DNA of 64,000 bases, taken from assembly GCF_949628265.1 (NCBI RefSeq), contig NC_088786.1, positions 13,640,001-13,704,000 of the forward strand, written 5' to 3'. Below are positions 1 through 10,685 of the stretch, one piece after another (positions within the stretch are counted from its first letter, which is position 1; each line of letters begins with the position of its first letter). The notes beneath the pieces are model-generated. The model saw only the letters and a program-made list of their open reading frames with translations. It made no database searches and was not told where the DNA came from. Both the position numbers and the translations under genes were made by a program. The DNA is from Cloeon dipterum (taxonomy: Eukaryota > Arthropoda > Insecta > Ephemeroptera > Baetidae).

Positions 1-3000
1 CTTTGCATAAGTTCCAAAATGAAATTGTCCCGTTTATGAAGAACACATAATGTAGTCTCGGGGTCACTGCGAACTTACAAAATATAATTACATATATTAT
101 ATATTTATTGCTTATGAACTGGATCCAAAAATTATAATTAATTTATTGCATTTTAAAACAACATGATGTAGCAGTTCCCCACACACTTAGCGTTAACTCA
201 GTTTGTAACCTTTAGATGTCACTTCTTGTAACTATATGATAAGCGCCTTACTATATATATCATCCACCTTCACTGACCGCTCACCCTCGCACGCATACCG
301 TCATGTCACATTTTACCTCTCCGGACCGGGGTAAGCATTGTATAACTGATAATAATTGTTGTTCTCGACTCGCATTATAATGCGTATATTAATTGTTTAT
401 GTAATGAATTTCCTTTTATAATTTATATTTCCAATTTGTGATTTTTTATTATGTAATCTTTACAGTCTTAAATATGGATGTCTTAATTTTGGATTAAATT
501 CTGCGAGTACTACAAAGGAACCAGATGCATTTCCATTTTCCCTTGGCTCGAACCCTGAACCCCACAATGAAATCCATATTGAATATATATAAATGCCGGG
601 TATTTTCTCGAAGCTAACGTCATTATAACTCTCTACTGTTTTGGCTTCAACCCGAGGCCCTATATTTTGCGAACAGAAAATTGATCAGAGCAATAATATT
701 CTCATAATTATTCTAATTTTAAAATAAAAATAATACAGTATAGGAAAAACAACAAAAATGCTCCTCGTTAGAATACTTCAGTATAATGAAACCATCGATC
801 AAGAGGATTAATTCAAAAAATTCTATGGGGTAAAGTTACCTGCTGATCCGAAATAAAAAAAGGAATTTAATCTAAATCACGGCAAAATATCGTTGTTTTA
901 GGCCTTGCCGTTCAGCAGAGCGCAAATTTACTAACTCTCATCTATGTTCATTCATTTCTCTTCGCACAAAAGAGGGCAAAGTAGAGGATATGTCAACCAA
1001 TTTTGACGTAAACTCTCGCACACTATGGATCCACAATCGCGGTCACCACGTCATGTTTATTTTATATTAAGCCCCTAAATTCATGACAGGAGGTGCTGAA
1101 ATCACAAAATTCTTTCATGATTGTACGTTTGAGGGTGAACTACCCAAATTCCACCCGAGGCTTTTTTGTAACGCGCGTATTTACCTTTGCTCACTTTACG
1201 CTGCTTTGCTGCGTTGAGTAATTTTCACCATTGAAAAGATCAGACGAGATTGAATGAAAATATTTTTCGAGCGGCAGCAATTTCGTTTTGTGAAATGATG
1301 ACACGACAATAACCATCAGCGCCGTGTTTACTCTGCAGGCGGGGGAGGAGTGCACACACCGCGCGAGCAAATATCTTCTTCTGGGCTCTTCCAATCCATT
1401 CTCTTTCTTGCTTCAGCTGCACCCATATGAACAGGAGGGCCCGACATTGCGGAATTGGCAATGGATAAATGCGAAAACTTGCTCTCAATAGGTTGTATCT
1501 TTGTTAAGCCATGCGCTTAGTTTTCTAGGGGGTGTCCCTTAAATTATTAGCATTAATTGCATTTTACTTTCAAGTCGATGTTATTAGCCTTTAATTTTCA
1601 TCAAATACAAGATGATTAACGTAGAGTGATTTATTGAAAAGTTACATACATAATTACTTAAAGTGATTTGTGAGCAACAAAATCAAGTATAAAAGATGAC
1701 AACTCAAAAGGAAACGATAAGGGTTTTTGCCAATTAGTGTTTTGAAAATTAAAGTTTCGCGCAAGTGTGTTTCATTTAAGTGACTGCAATTCACAAAGCT
1801 CATTTTTTTCAGTACCAAACAACTTCAAGAAAAATGTGTCGAGTGTTATGAACCCAATGGAACACTTCGATTTCTATTATCTACTATGCTCTATAGTCGC
1901 TGGCTAATAAAAAAGCCTCTTTGGGCTTTTAAATTATGTCACATTTTACTCTCGAATCCTCTACTACTTTCATGCAGTAAGAATTTGTTTTATATTTAGG
2001 TAATCAATTTCATTTTTACAATGCGTTTTAAGGTAAAAATGTAGATGTTCTTAAATATTAACGATAGAGAGTTACCGCAGCAACTGCATATTTTAATTTG
2101 CTGCCGTATATCAGGCCTACCTGTATAATATATGCCATTTGGGGCCGCGCGATCCGAGTGACAGACAGGTATTTAAATGCGTTCGTCATCGTGAGGGGGC
2201 CGATGGCAAACAAAAAGTGCGCGTCCTGCATCTCATTTTCGACGCCGCGAGGAACAAATAATACGCCTCCGCACGCGGACACACGTTATTTTATTGCAAG
2301 AATGTGTAGGTACACGATGTACACTCACGAATGCATCATTTAATAAACTGTCAATTCATTATTTCTCGAACGTCATCGTCGCGGATTGAGGCTTCTTATT
2401 TTCCTTCTTCTTTCGACACTGCAACAGCAGTTCTTGACTTTTCGAAAAGGATGTAAATAAACCTTTTGTGTCATTGGGTGATGTATAAATAAATATAGCA
2501 AAGGATTAAAGGTTGTGATTCTCTGAAAATAAGGGCTTTCGTGCGCTCCGCTTCAGCAGGTGAAGGTGTTTTGACAAACATATTTTTTTAAATCATACCA
2601 GATTCAATAAGTTGCTTTGCCATTAATTCATCACCTTGGTGTTCTTAAAAATTTTCATTTGATAATAGATGATTGTTCTTGAGATTCAAATCATGAATCA
2701 TCGCAATTATAATACTGTCATTGGTGTGTATAATTGCAGCAAATTTGCATTTTCCCACGTGGATTTGCTGAGACTTTTCTACATGAGAAAACTTTAAGGG
2801 AAAATTGCATGAGCCCCGTGCAGCGATAATCGGTAAAAAGCGCTGAGCGCATTGGCTCGTTTTATTAACAGGACAAATTGAAATTAATCCGACGAGCCGC
2901 ACGCCGCCGATAAATAAAAGCTGCTGCTGGGAGAGCAGACGAGCGAGGAGTAATATACAAATTTATCCACGGCTGCTCTCTTGAGGTGTGTTTTATTACA

Positions 3001-4094
3001 TTCCGGCCTTTGTTGATTGCTTTGATGACATTAGCTCTTTGATAAGCCGCACCTGACACTGCACACAAACAGCCAGCCGGCGGAATTTCATTAGGTCGGA
3101 TCAACGACGCCGACGCGACGGCATATCCAGTTTAATAAGGGGTGCGCTGGCTGAATTTACCTGCGTGCGCTATGTGCACGCCCTCTCGCTAATATTACAC
3201 CCCGGCCCGCCGTCGTTTAATAAATAAATTGCTGTTGGAAATCGTGTGCCGAGTTCGGTAATCTGATAATCGGCACGTTATATATGCGAACAAAGAGAGT
3301 GAGAGCTGCCTGCGCAAAACTGCTTTTGATCTGCGATCCTGATGCCACACACGTCCCGCCGAAAGTTTCCAAGGGAAAGTAAGCTTTCTTTGTTATTGGT
3401 ATACATCGATATTATTATGAACAACGATTGCTATTTTACTTTCATGTTTAGCCTCAGAAAAGATTTACGTCTTGGTCTTGGCATATATAAATTTAAAAAG
3501 CGATGCTTTGATGTATACTCAATTTTAAATCAGTTGATCACGCATTGATGGCAAATTATAAAATAGTTTTCCGCGAATTTAAAGAATCATTAAAACATAT
3601 TGTTTTGACGAAAAATTGCTTTAGAAGACATTAGATGCTTTGGTTTGAGAAGGGAAAGAAAAGGAGAGAGAAATTTTCTGCAGTGATGATTTTAGTACAT
3701 TTTATGAGCTTCTTTCACAGTAGGGCGAAAATTCGAGATTTTCAGGGCAGTTGAAAACCTAACTATCTAGCTGAAATTTTGAACTTGTGGGATCGAGGAG
3801 CCGTGACAGAAATGCTTCTTTAGTAGTAACGTCTTTTATTTGTCTCGTGGTTGGAAGTAGTAAAGTTAAGACCAAGACTGTGAAATTACACAAATAATTA
3901 AATATCACCAAAAATACATAAATAAAAACCATAACAATGAAAATATCACATTCGAACATAAACAATTATTACAGCTTACCCCGTATGTAGTGCGGATCTG
4001 ATATGAAATAGCTTTAATAGAATTTTCTCACACCAAATCTCATCCTAGCTGGAGAGAACCTTTTGGTGTGACTCCTTCGGTGCGAGTCTGATTA
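1..4094. other. Intergenic DNA, no gene recognised
   Basis: No open frame here resembles a known protein, and none is joined by convincing splice sites. The sequence is AT-rich, with local GC-richer, CpG-containing patches near 1190-1450, 2100-2290, 2860-3250 and 3300-3370. These could be regulatory DNA, but nothing in them proves it. I found no tRNA-like or rRNA-like sequence. Confidence 0.5.
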
Positions 4095-4222
4095 TGCAGT
4101 GGGGGTGTAGGTGCAGTAAAAGGGAGCACTGCTTATCGCACACCTTTATACTGCCACCTGGCGATACAGGTTAAAAAATGCAAATTAGTTACTAGAACAG
4201 TAGTGACGAGAAGGCGCCACAA
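4095..4222 (+). repeat. Dispersed hairpin repeat, copy 1
   Basis: This segment shares most of its sequence with 43869-43990. Both copies run from TGCAGTGGGGGTG through an ACTGCTTATC core to a CACCTTTA-ACTGC block, and both end in a hairpin with a GAGAAGG centre. Here the hairpin arms are GTGACG (4203-4208) and CGCCAC (4215-4220), with one mispair. The shared hairpin in two copies 40 kb apart suggests a short non-autonomous mobile element. I could not define clean terminal repeats or a target-site duplication. Confidence 0.7.
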
Positions 4223-5443
4223 ACTGTTTCTACTTACTAATATTGGCTTATTTTTTAATAAATGTCTAGCGGCAGTTCACAATAATTATAGGGCAGACGA
4301 ATGAGACGGCTTAAATTAAACGATTTAGTGTTACTTATACTTTACCGTTCTTTGGCTAAATTTCATCCATTACCACCTCCTCAACGTATATTTCCTTTAA
4401 AACAATTTAAACAACCTCACTTAAAATACGCCATGCTTAAATTCACTTGGTAAAATTACCGTTTTGACCCGCTGTAATCTCCACGGCCATTTGAATTATT
4501 TAAATACACGTATATTGTATTGTTTGTATGGAAACATTTGCAATGAAACCAGTCTGCCACGTATCCTGCTTTTTCAGAGCGTCACCGCAGTCATAGTCAG
4601 GTTATGAAAACGAAACGTGAATAAAACGCATCCGGAGCTCGATTTAATGCGGTTAAAAGCCAACCGCTTTTGTGCGCGGTGAAAGGAAAAGAAACATTGA
4701 CAACATGTCTATGCGACGCACACTTGAGGCTGAACAAACGCGGGTACCTCTCTGTGCTCGAGCTCATTATTTTCATTACTATTTAGAGGCAGACACAGGT
4801 GAATGGATCGAGATTTGTCCTTGCACAGTCAAAATAAACAGTGAATGAATTAAGTACACTGATGCGGGGGGCGTCTCGTTTCGACTATTATTGAACGACG
4901 AGATGCACGTGTGGGCGTTAGAAACGAAAACAATGACGCTGGCGAAAAGTACACGTGGTTTCTTTTTCATCCCAGCTCTGTATATATGCACGTGAGTGTG
5001 TATGTAATATTTTCCGCTGCTTGGCGGCGCCGCGTCATCGATTCTCGGTCCGCTATTCTTTTTCTCTTTCCTGTGCCGAGCCACTTAGTTTGCTCATTGT
5101 TGCGAGCGGAGCAAAAACAGCATCTCAGCATCCTTTCGCTCGAGTGTCGCCGCACGCGCTATTATTGCAGTCACGTACTTTGGTTATTTAATCCTAATCG
5201 CTTTGTTCGCGCCACAATGACGCACGGGATGCGCGCGTACGCGGCGCCGACCTCTAGCGATTCCGCTCTGCACAGTTTCCGCTCACACAAGCACTAACCT
5301 TACAAGCTAAAAATGTCGCAATTTTCAGGTTAACAATGAGGAAGAAAGTACTAAAATAAACCGAGGTCACAGAAAACAAGTAGTGTCAATTTTGAATTTT
5401 TCCTGATCAAATTTGGCCAATGAAATTTACTGAGCTAAATTAC
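4223..5443. other. Intergenic, GC-richer island at about 4660-5300
   Basis: No gene was recognised. The 4660-5300 part is richer in GC and CpG than its surroundings and is open in several frames on both strands, as expected of GC-rich non-coding DNA. It could be a regulatory element. Confidence 0.4.
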
Positions 5444-5884
5444 GAAAATGTATCGTATTAAATCATGAACAAAGAGCGCTTTTGGTAAAATCTATACTTG
5501 GAGTTTCCTGAACGACTAAAAGGTATTTGATGTACAAATCTGCAGAAAATGTTTCAAAAAAGACAGTGAAATATTCTTTGAAACCAATAGTCAATGAATG
5601 CAGACGAAAATTTTCAACTAGAAAAAGTATTTTTTTCAAGGAGTATAAACTGTAATTGAAGCACGAGGTGCAATTATTTTTTAAACTGACTTATCATCAG
5701 AGGAATGCTTATTGGGTCTTATTGGGAACGCACACGAAGGTCAAAATGAGCACCAATTTATTGTTCGCAATAGTGCGGAGTTATTTGAGCTCAAGAGTGA
5801 TAATAGAATACAGCGAGACAGTCGTAATAGTTTTCTTTCCTTTTTTTCCTCTGTATAGTGAGAAGCTCACGAGTCAATTCGGAA
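5444..5884 (+). repeat. Direct duplication, copy 1
   Basis: This block matches 7769-8243 in the same orientation with scattered substitutions and a few indels. Shared landmarks include GAGCGCTTTTGGTAAAATCT, GGTATTTGATGTACAAATCT and GAGACAGTCGTAATAG. It lies just upstream of the + strand 7TM gene at 6047. The open frames inside it have no recognisable product. It is either a segmental duplication from the birth of the 7TM cluster or a dispersed repeat. Confidence 0.85.
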
Positions 5885-6046
5885 AGTACGCAGAAATCCG
5901 TGTTGGTTGTTTTTCAACTTTCTTGCGGTGTAAGTGTGGTAGCAGTGGAGAAAGATAAAAAAAGCCATCCGGTTTATTTTTCCTGATTGTTTAAATATCC
6001 TTTTTGCCCTCACTAACTAAGTTGTAGTTGCAATAAAGCCATTGCA

Positions 6047-7261
6047 ATGGAAGGGGCATCAACAGAAACCACTGGGTGAGTTCAGTTTTGCTTAGCTCGT
6101 AAAATTTTAAAAAAGTAGATTAATAAATATATAAAAATATTTTCTTTGTTGAAGGGAAACACAAAATGAAGAGACAGATTCGCCTTGGCAAGGAGTCATA
6201 GACAGTTTGAAAACTGTGAGACCTCACTACTTAATTGGGGTCTCGGAGTCAGTTGCCATCATACTGTTGATGCTCTCCATCGTCTTTCTGACGATGAACA
6301 TATGTCGGATTTGGAAGTCTCCCAATAAACGTGGATCTATGTTTGGAAAAGTTATCATAGGTCTCTCCACCGTGTTGCTGACTGGATACGTCTGCAAATT
6401 GATTTTTGTTGTCATTCTCTTTTCCCAAGCTGACGATGACATCAAGAGAGTCAGTGATGCTGTTGATAATTTACTGAACATTTTCAATTTTTTCTTTGGT
6501 AAAGAAATTTGTCGACAAAAAAATGTAAAAATCTTAAACCATTTTTAACCCTTGCAGCCGCATTTTATATGAGCTCATTCATCTGGATTAACGTTTTCTG
6601 CTTTGAAGTGTACTACTCCTTTAGGTAAATGCAAATGAAAATACTGACGCAAATATAATGCACACTCAAATTTATCAGGTGCATCCAAAAATCGCTGAAT
6701 CACACAAACGAAAGTCACGCTAGCAGATTCATCAAATTTTCCGTTTACGCTGCCAGTGTTCCTGTACTTTGCACGATATTTGCTGGATCTTGTTCCTTCA
6801 GAGCCCTAGAAAGTAAAACATTGATCACACTTCTCGCCAATAAGATATTTGTTTAACCATACTGATTATAGCGCTTATCATCATGAGCGTTTTTGGACTC
6901 GTATTCACGTGTGTGATAACTACAATTGCCAACATAGTTTTACTCATTATGACAACAATTGTGAAGAGAGATGTGCGATTCCCACACTCGCATCAGGAGA
7001 ATACCTTCGATTTCCATTGGTGAGATTAAAATAAATACAAACATTTTAGAAATGTGTTTTTGTTATTTTTTCAGGCGAATGGTTAGAATATTCTTTTTGA
7101 TTTTTGGCGTCGCAGGGTTATTGCAAGTTTGCTTCATAATCAGTTTGCTCGCAGGCTACCAATCAGGAATCATCTCTTCTTTGGCTTCATTACTCGTACT
7201 CCTAAAAGGTTTCCTTGTCTCCGTGATTTACATGCGTGGTGACAGGATTCAAAACGTATAG
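6047..7261 (+). CDS. Methuselah-like 7TM receptor lacking an ectodomain
   Basis: Six coding exons: 6047-6075, 6155-6498, 6558-6624, 6679-6812, 6872-7019 and 7075-7261. They join in frame through GT-AG introns of 50-79 bp and encode 302 aa. I count seven hydrophobic segments near residues 38-62, 76-99, 117-142, 164-184, 192-218, 242-267 and 271-294. The FIWINVFCFEVYYSFR stretch at the end of TM3 resembles the Methuselah-like (secretin-type) GPCR pattern, and the TM1-TM2 linker has KSPNKRGS. The N-terminus before TM1 is only about 37 residues, with no signal peptide and no Methuselah ectodomain. The second extracellular loop is almost absent. The paralogue at 8610-10015 shares intron positions and phases, including an exon of exactly 67 bp, which supports the model. 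I infer a membrane protein that may not bind the usual ligands. Family assignment is moderate; the exon structure is strong. Confidence 0.78.
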
Positions 7262-7474
7262 CTTGATCTAACTGACATTTAACGAATAATTTTGTCTAAC
7301 CTTAATTCATAATTTTCATACTTTACAAAAATTAGTTGTGATGATTGTACTTTTGGATGTGTATTATTTGTGTAAAAATGCTCTTAATCAGGTTAAAATC
7401 CAAAGAAGGTTCGGCTTATGCCACTGCACATTTGAAAAACGAGTTAGCAATGTTATAAAAATGCTAAAAATGTA

Positions 7475-7498
7475 AATAAAATACAGCGTTTCAATAAA
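7475..7498 (+). terminator. Candidate poly(A) signals of the + strand 7TM gene
   Basis: Two AATAAA hexamers (7475-7480 and 7493-7498) lie about 215-240 bp after the stop codon of the 6047-7261 gene, in AT-rich sequence. They are the first tight pair downstream. The motif is common by chance in AT-rich DNA. Confidence 0.45.
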
Positions 7499-7680
7499 AG
7501 ACCCCGTTGGTCCTTTTTCTGGACTATGGGCTTCCTATCCAATGATGCTCTGTTATTCATTTGCGTAGTCATTGGGACACACAAGTTTTCGCGCGTTTTT
7601 CGCTATTGGGGTGTGACTATACGAATCGTTTATTTGAATTAATCACCGATCTTGAAAGAGATGAACCGATCATGAAATAT

Positions 7681-7768
7681 TTATGTTATGGAAAATAAAG
7701 TGTCATCTGCCAGCGTCGTAAGCAGAATTGGCAAGTCGCACACTATCATCACTATTTTTAAAATCTGT
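7681..7768 (-). pseudogene. Relic exon of a third 7TM paralogue
   Basis: The - strand reads a 3' splice site followed by ILKIVMIVCDLPILLTTLA and then DDTLFSIT. This aligns with the TM5 exon of the 8610-10015 gene (SSILMIVYGFPVLLLTVAN, then ITFFTIT), and the intron end before it also matches. No other exon of this copy is present nearby and the frame stops soon after, so this is a leftover of a deleted or broken copy. Its acceptor side abuts the second copy of the direct duplication. Confidence 0.7.
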
Positions 7769-8243
7769 GAAAATGTATCGTATTGAATCATGAGTAAAGA
7801 GCGCTTTTGGTAAAATCTATATACTTTGAGTTTCCTAAACGACCAAAAGGTATTTGATGTACAAATCTGCAAAAAATGTTACAAAAAAATAAAGTGAAAT
7901 ATTCTTTGAAACCAATAATTAATGAATGCAGACGAAAATATAATATTTTCTACCAGAAAATGCATACAGAATAACGATATTTGCGTGTTTCTCTCATTTT
8001 TCCAAGGTGTATAAACTGTAAACGAAGCACGAGGTGCAATTATTTTTAAAACGACTTAGCATCAGAGGAATGCTGATTGGGTCTTATTGGGAACGCACAC
8101 GAAGGTCAAAATTAGCACCAATTGTTCGCTAGTGCAAAGTTATTTGAGCTCAAGGGTGATTATAGAATACAGCGAGACAGTCGTAATAGTTTTCTTTCCT
8201 TTTTTTATCCTCTGTGTAGCGAGAAGCTCACGAGTCACTTCGG
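7769..8243 (+). repeat. Direct duplication, copy 2
   Basis: This is the second copy of the block at 5444-5884, about 30 bp longer because of small insertions near 7940-8010. It starts at the relic TM5 exon and ends in GAGAAGCTCACGAGTCA, after which the two copies diverge. Confidence 0.85.
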
Positions 8244-8609
8244 ACTTAATTTTCACCGAGCGCCACTTTACGTTTGCCAGACGTCACTCACTTTTCAAGA
8301 CACCTTTCTATTGTTTGCCCACACATGCCAAAACTTTATACCTGTCGCATTGAGACACGAGAGCTTTTTGTTAGTTTACCCAGGGAAAGGGAAATTGTGC
8401 TTAATTTTCAGCAGTTTTCGAGATTCATGGAATAATAAAAACGGCACCAACTCACAATTTTTTAAGGGCGTTTTAATTCGTTTACTGCGTCAGACGAACA
8501 TGAAGAAATATAGTCAGTAGGAAAAATTAAATAATAATTTACAGTCGCTTCTCTAAAATTTGTTAATTATTCTGTCTAGAAAATGTAATTAAAATATTTA
8601 TAACTATTC

Positions 8610-10015
8610 TCAATTCTTATTTTTGTTAAAGATAAGGTAAATTGAAGAGAGAGTAACACCGCGAAGAGAGGTCAAAACCGCGGTGTAAAAAATAACTTTT
8701 GGGGGCAGATTCAGAATGAATCCAATGATCAACGCCGCTTCAAAAATCCAAGTCACACCAAGCATTGACAACAGCATTTTCAGAGACAGCCTATTTAAAA
8801 TAAAATAATTTAGATAGACACAGCAAAAATTTTATTAGAAAATAGTCTTTACTTACCACACAGAGCTGATTGTTTTCGCCTCGCTAGTCTTACTTTCATT
8901 GCTGTGTAAAATTTTCGTGTCTTTTTTCATTATCAGTACATTTCGTAGGGTAATGGTAAAGAAAGTAATATTAGCCACAGTAAGAAGCAGAACCGGGAAG
9001 CCGTAGACTATCATCAGAATTGAAGAAACTGAAAAAAGTATCGCATAAAATATAAAATGTTACCATTAGTTTATAGATTACAATCTATTCCAACGATGAT
9101 GATGCACAGCGCTGCGACTAGCGTAAGGAAAACTGGTGTTAGTATTGCGTAGGAACAGTATACGGGGAATCGGAAGTTGTCACTGTTGCCGTCTTTGTTC
9201 ACAACCAAGCTGGTCAAACTCCTATCAACATTCAACCAATCCATAAATTTTAATATTATATAATATGTAATTGTCATTAATGAATATCCTTTTTATCGAA
9301 TACTCAGTGAATAGATTTCATATTTTCAAATATAGATGGTTTGTTTCAGGTTGATATTTTATCAAATGAATTACAGTATACATAAAAGCGAGCCAATTTT
9401 ATCTTGCTTTTATTGTTTTGCATCGTTGAGGTGTTGATTATAAAATATTGTTCTCCAGTGTTAAATGATTCCAATATAATTTCATATTTCTGAATTTAAC
9501 GATAAAAAAGGTATCGTATATTGCAAACCATACAAACTTGCCACGGTGCTTGTTCATAAATTTACCTGAATCTGAAGAAAACTTCAAAACACAGCACATT
9601 GAGCCAGAAATGCGAGCTTAGATAGAAGACGCCTGTAGACAGAGGCCGAACGTAACACAATAAAATCGCATTTTAGAATTAGATTACCCATGAGGATAAA
9701 TATGGCGTGTATGCTGAATACGAGAATGATGAAGCCGGTGAGTGGGTCGTAAAGGAAGATGAGGAGGATGGTGCACAAGGTGGTCGAGAAGAAATATCCA
9801 AGGAGCAGCGTGCCTGACTGCCACGCAATCAGCTTGCCCGGCGTCGATCTACGCTTTTCGGGACTCTTGATAATCGAGATTAACGTGATCAGCAGCATGA
9901 TCATGGACGCAACCAATATCACCATTGGCACGACCACAATAGTAGCTGCTGTGTTTTGAATATCTTTGATCAGATCATCCCATGCGTCAGCAACAGTTGA
10001 ATTTGACTCTGCCAT
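8610..10015 (-). CDS. Methuselah-like 7TM receptor paralogue lacking an ectodomain
   Basis: Five coding exons on the - strand, in transcript order: 10015-9688, 9632-9566, 9221-9082, 9028-8857 and 8790-8610. They join in frame to 295 aa. The N-terminus is short (about 25 residues) with one NST glycosylation site. TM1 is near 26-49 and is followed by KSPEKRRSTPGKL. TM2 and TM3 follow, with the conserved HFWLNVLCFEVFFRFR block at the end of TM3. TM4 is near 149-177 and TM5 near 180-205. The last exon (residues about 236-295) carries MLGVTWIFEAAL and SLRGVTLSSIYL, typical of TM6-TM7 in Methuselah-like secretin-family receptors. The 9632-9566 exon is 67 bp, as in the paralogue at 6047-7261, with the same phases. 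The longest open frame runs past the first donor at 9687, but splicing there restores the family motif. I infer a plasma-membrane receptor-like protein of unknown ligand. Confidence 0.8.
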
Positions 10016-10614
10016 ATTTCACCCGTGAATATATCCCTGTGCAAAAAAGTATCATGCACTAATTATTACGTTAAATTTTTAAAAACAAATTCACTTGAAA
10101 TTAAAGAAATTGGCAGAATTGCAAATGTATTAACAGTAAGCATTTCTTAATAGGATCATTGTGTCACTAAAACAAAGAAAGCTATTAGCAAAATATCTTG
10201 AACTCAAAAAACAACATATTTTCCGGACAGTAAAAACGATCTGCTGGAAAAGGTAAAATAAAAAATTCCCTGTTTGTTTCCCGTGAGAGAATATATAGAA
10301 AATCTAAAAAAAAGACAAAAGAAATTAAATTTTTGTACATAATTACCTGTTTCAACTTAATGTACTATATATGATTAGGGACTAGAGAATGTGATGATGA
10401 AATTCAGCCGACTTTTGTGAGTCAACGAATGTAGACTTCTGTGTTGTTTTTGCTGAAAAACAGCACTATAGTTTTATCAAAACCAAACAGTATCGCGGTT
10501 GCAGTAGAAGGCTGCCTTTTTAAATGAAATTTAAACAGGATGTTTCGATACAGTTATAATTCAAATATTTGATTCACTCTTCAACCAAATAATTACATAT
10601 ATATAATTATTGTT
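10016..10614. other. Intergenic, 5' flank of the - strand 7TM gene
   Basis: This AT-rich stretch immediately precedes the ATG at 10015 on the - strand and presumably holds its 5' leader and promoter. I see no clear TATA box or initiator and no other gene. Confidence 0.35.
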
Positions 10615-10685
10615 GTTTCAGCATTCGTGCTAGTGCAGCGCGCGCCCTTCCCGGTCCTCGGACAGGGATAAAAAGAGCAAAAAAA
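10615..10685 (+). repeat. Dispersed A-tailed repeat, copy A
   Basis: This segment contains TTTCAGCATTCGTGCTAGTG, CTTCCCGGTCCTCGGACAGG and GATAAAAAGAGCAAAA, which recur at 47072-47176 and, more diverged, at 45538-45650. All copies lie on the + strand and end in an A-rich tail, as in a SINE or the 3' end of a LINE. This copy lacks the 5' part seen in the other two. Confidence 0.75.

Noticed and set aside
530..560. A reverse-strand GGTTCGAGCC match to a tRNA B box
   Set aside because: No matching A box, anticodon arm or acceptor stem is present.
7508..7600. Possible similarity to 11104-11180 (CTATGGGC, CTTCCTA, TATTGGGAC)
   Set aside because: The matches are short and gapped, too weak by eye to call a repeat pair.
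9584..9687. Unspliced extension of the first exon of the - strand 7TM gene
   Set aside because: The frame is open past the donor, but the translation leaves the family pattern. Splicing at 9688/9632 restores the conserved HFWLNVLCFEVFF block.
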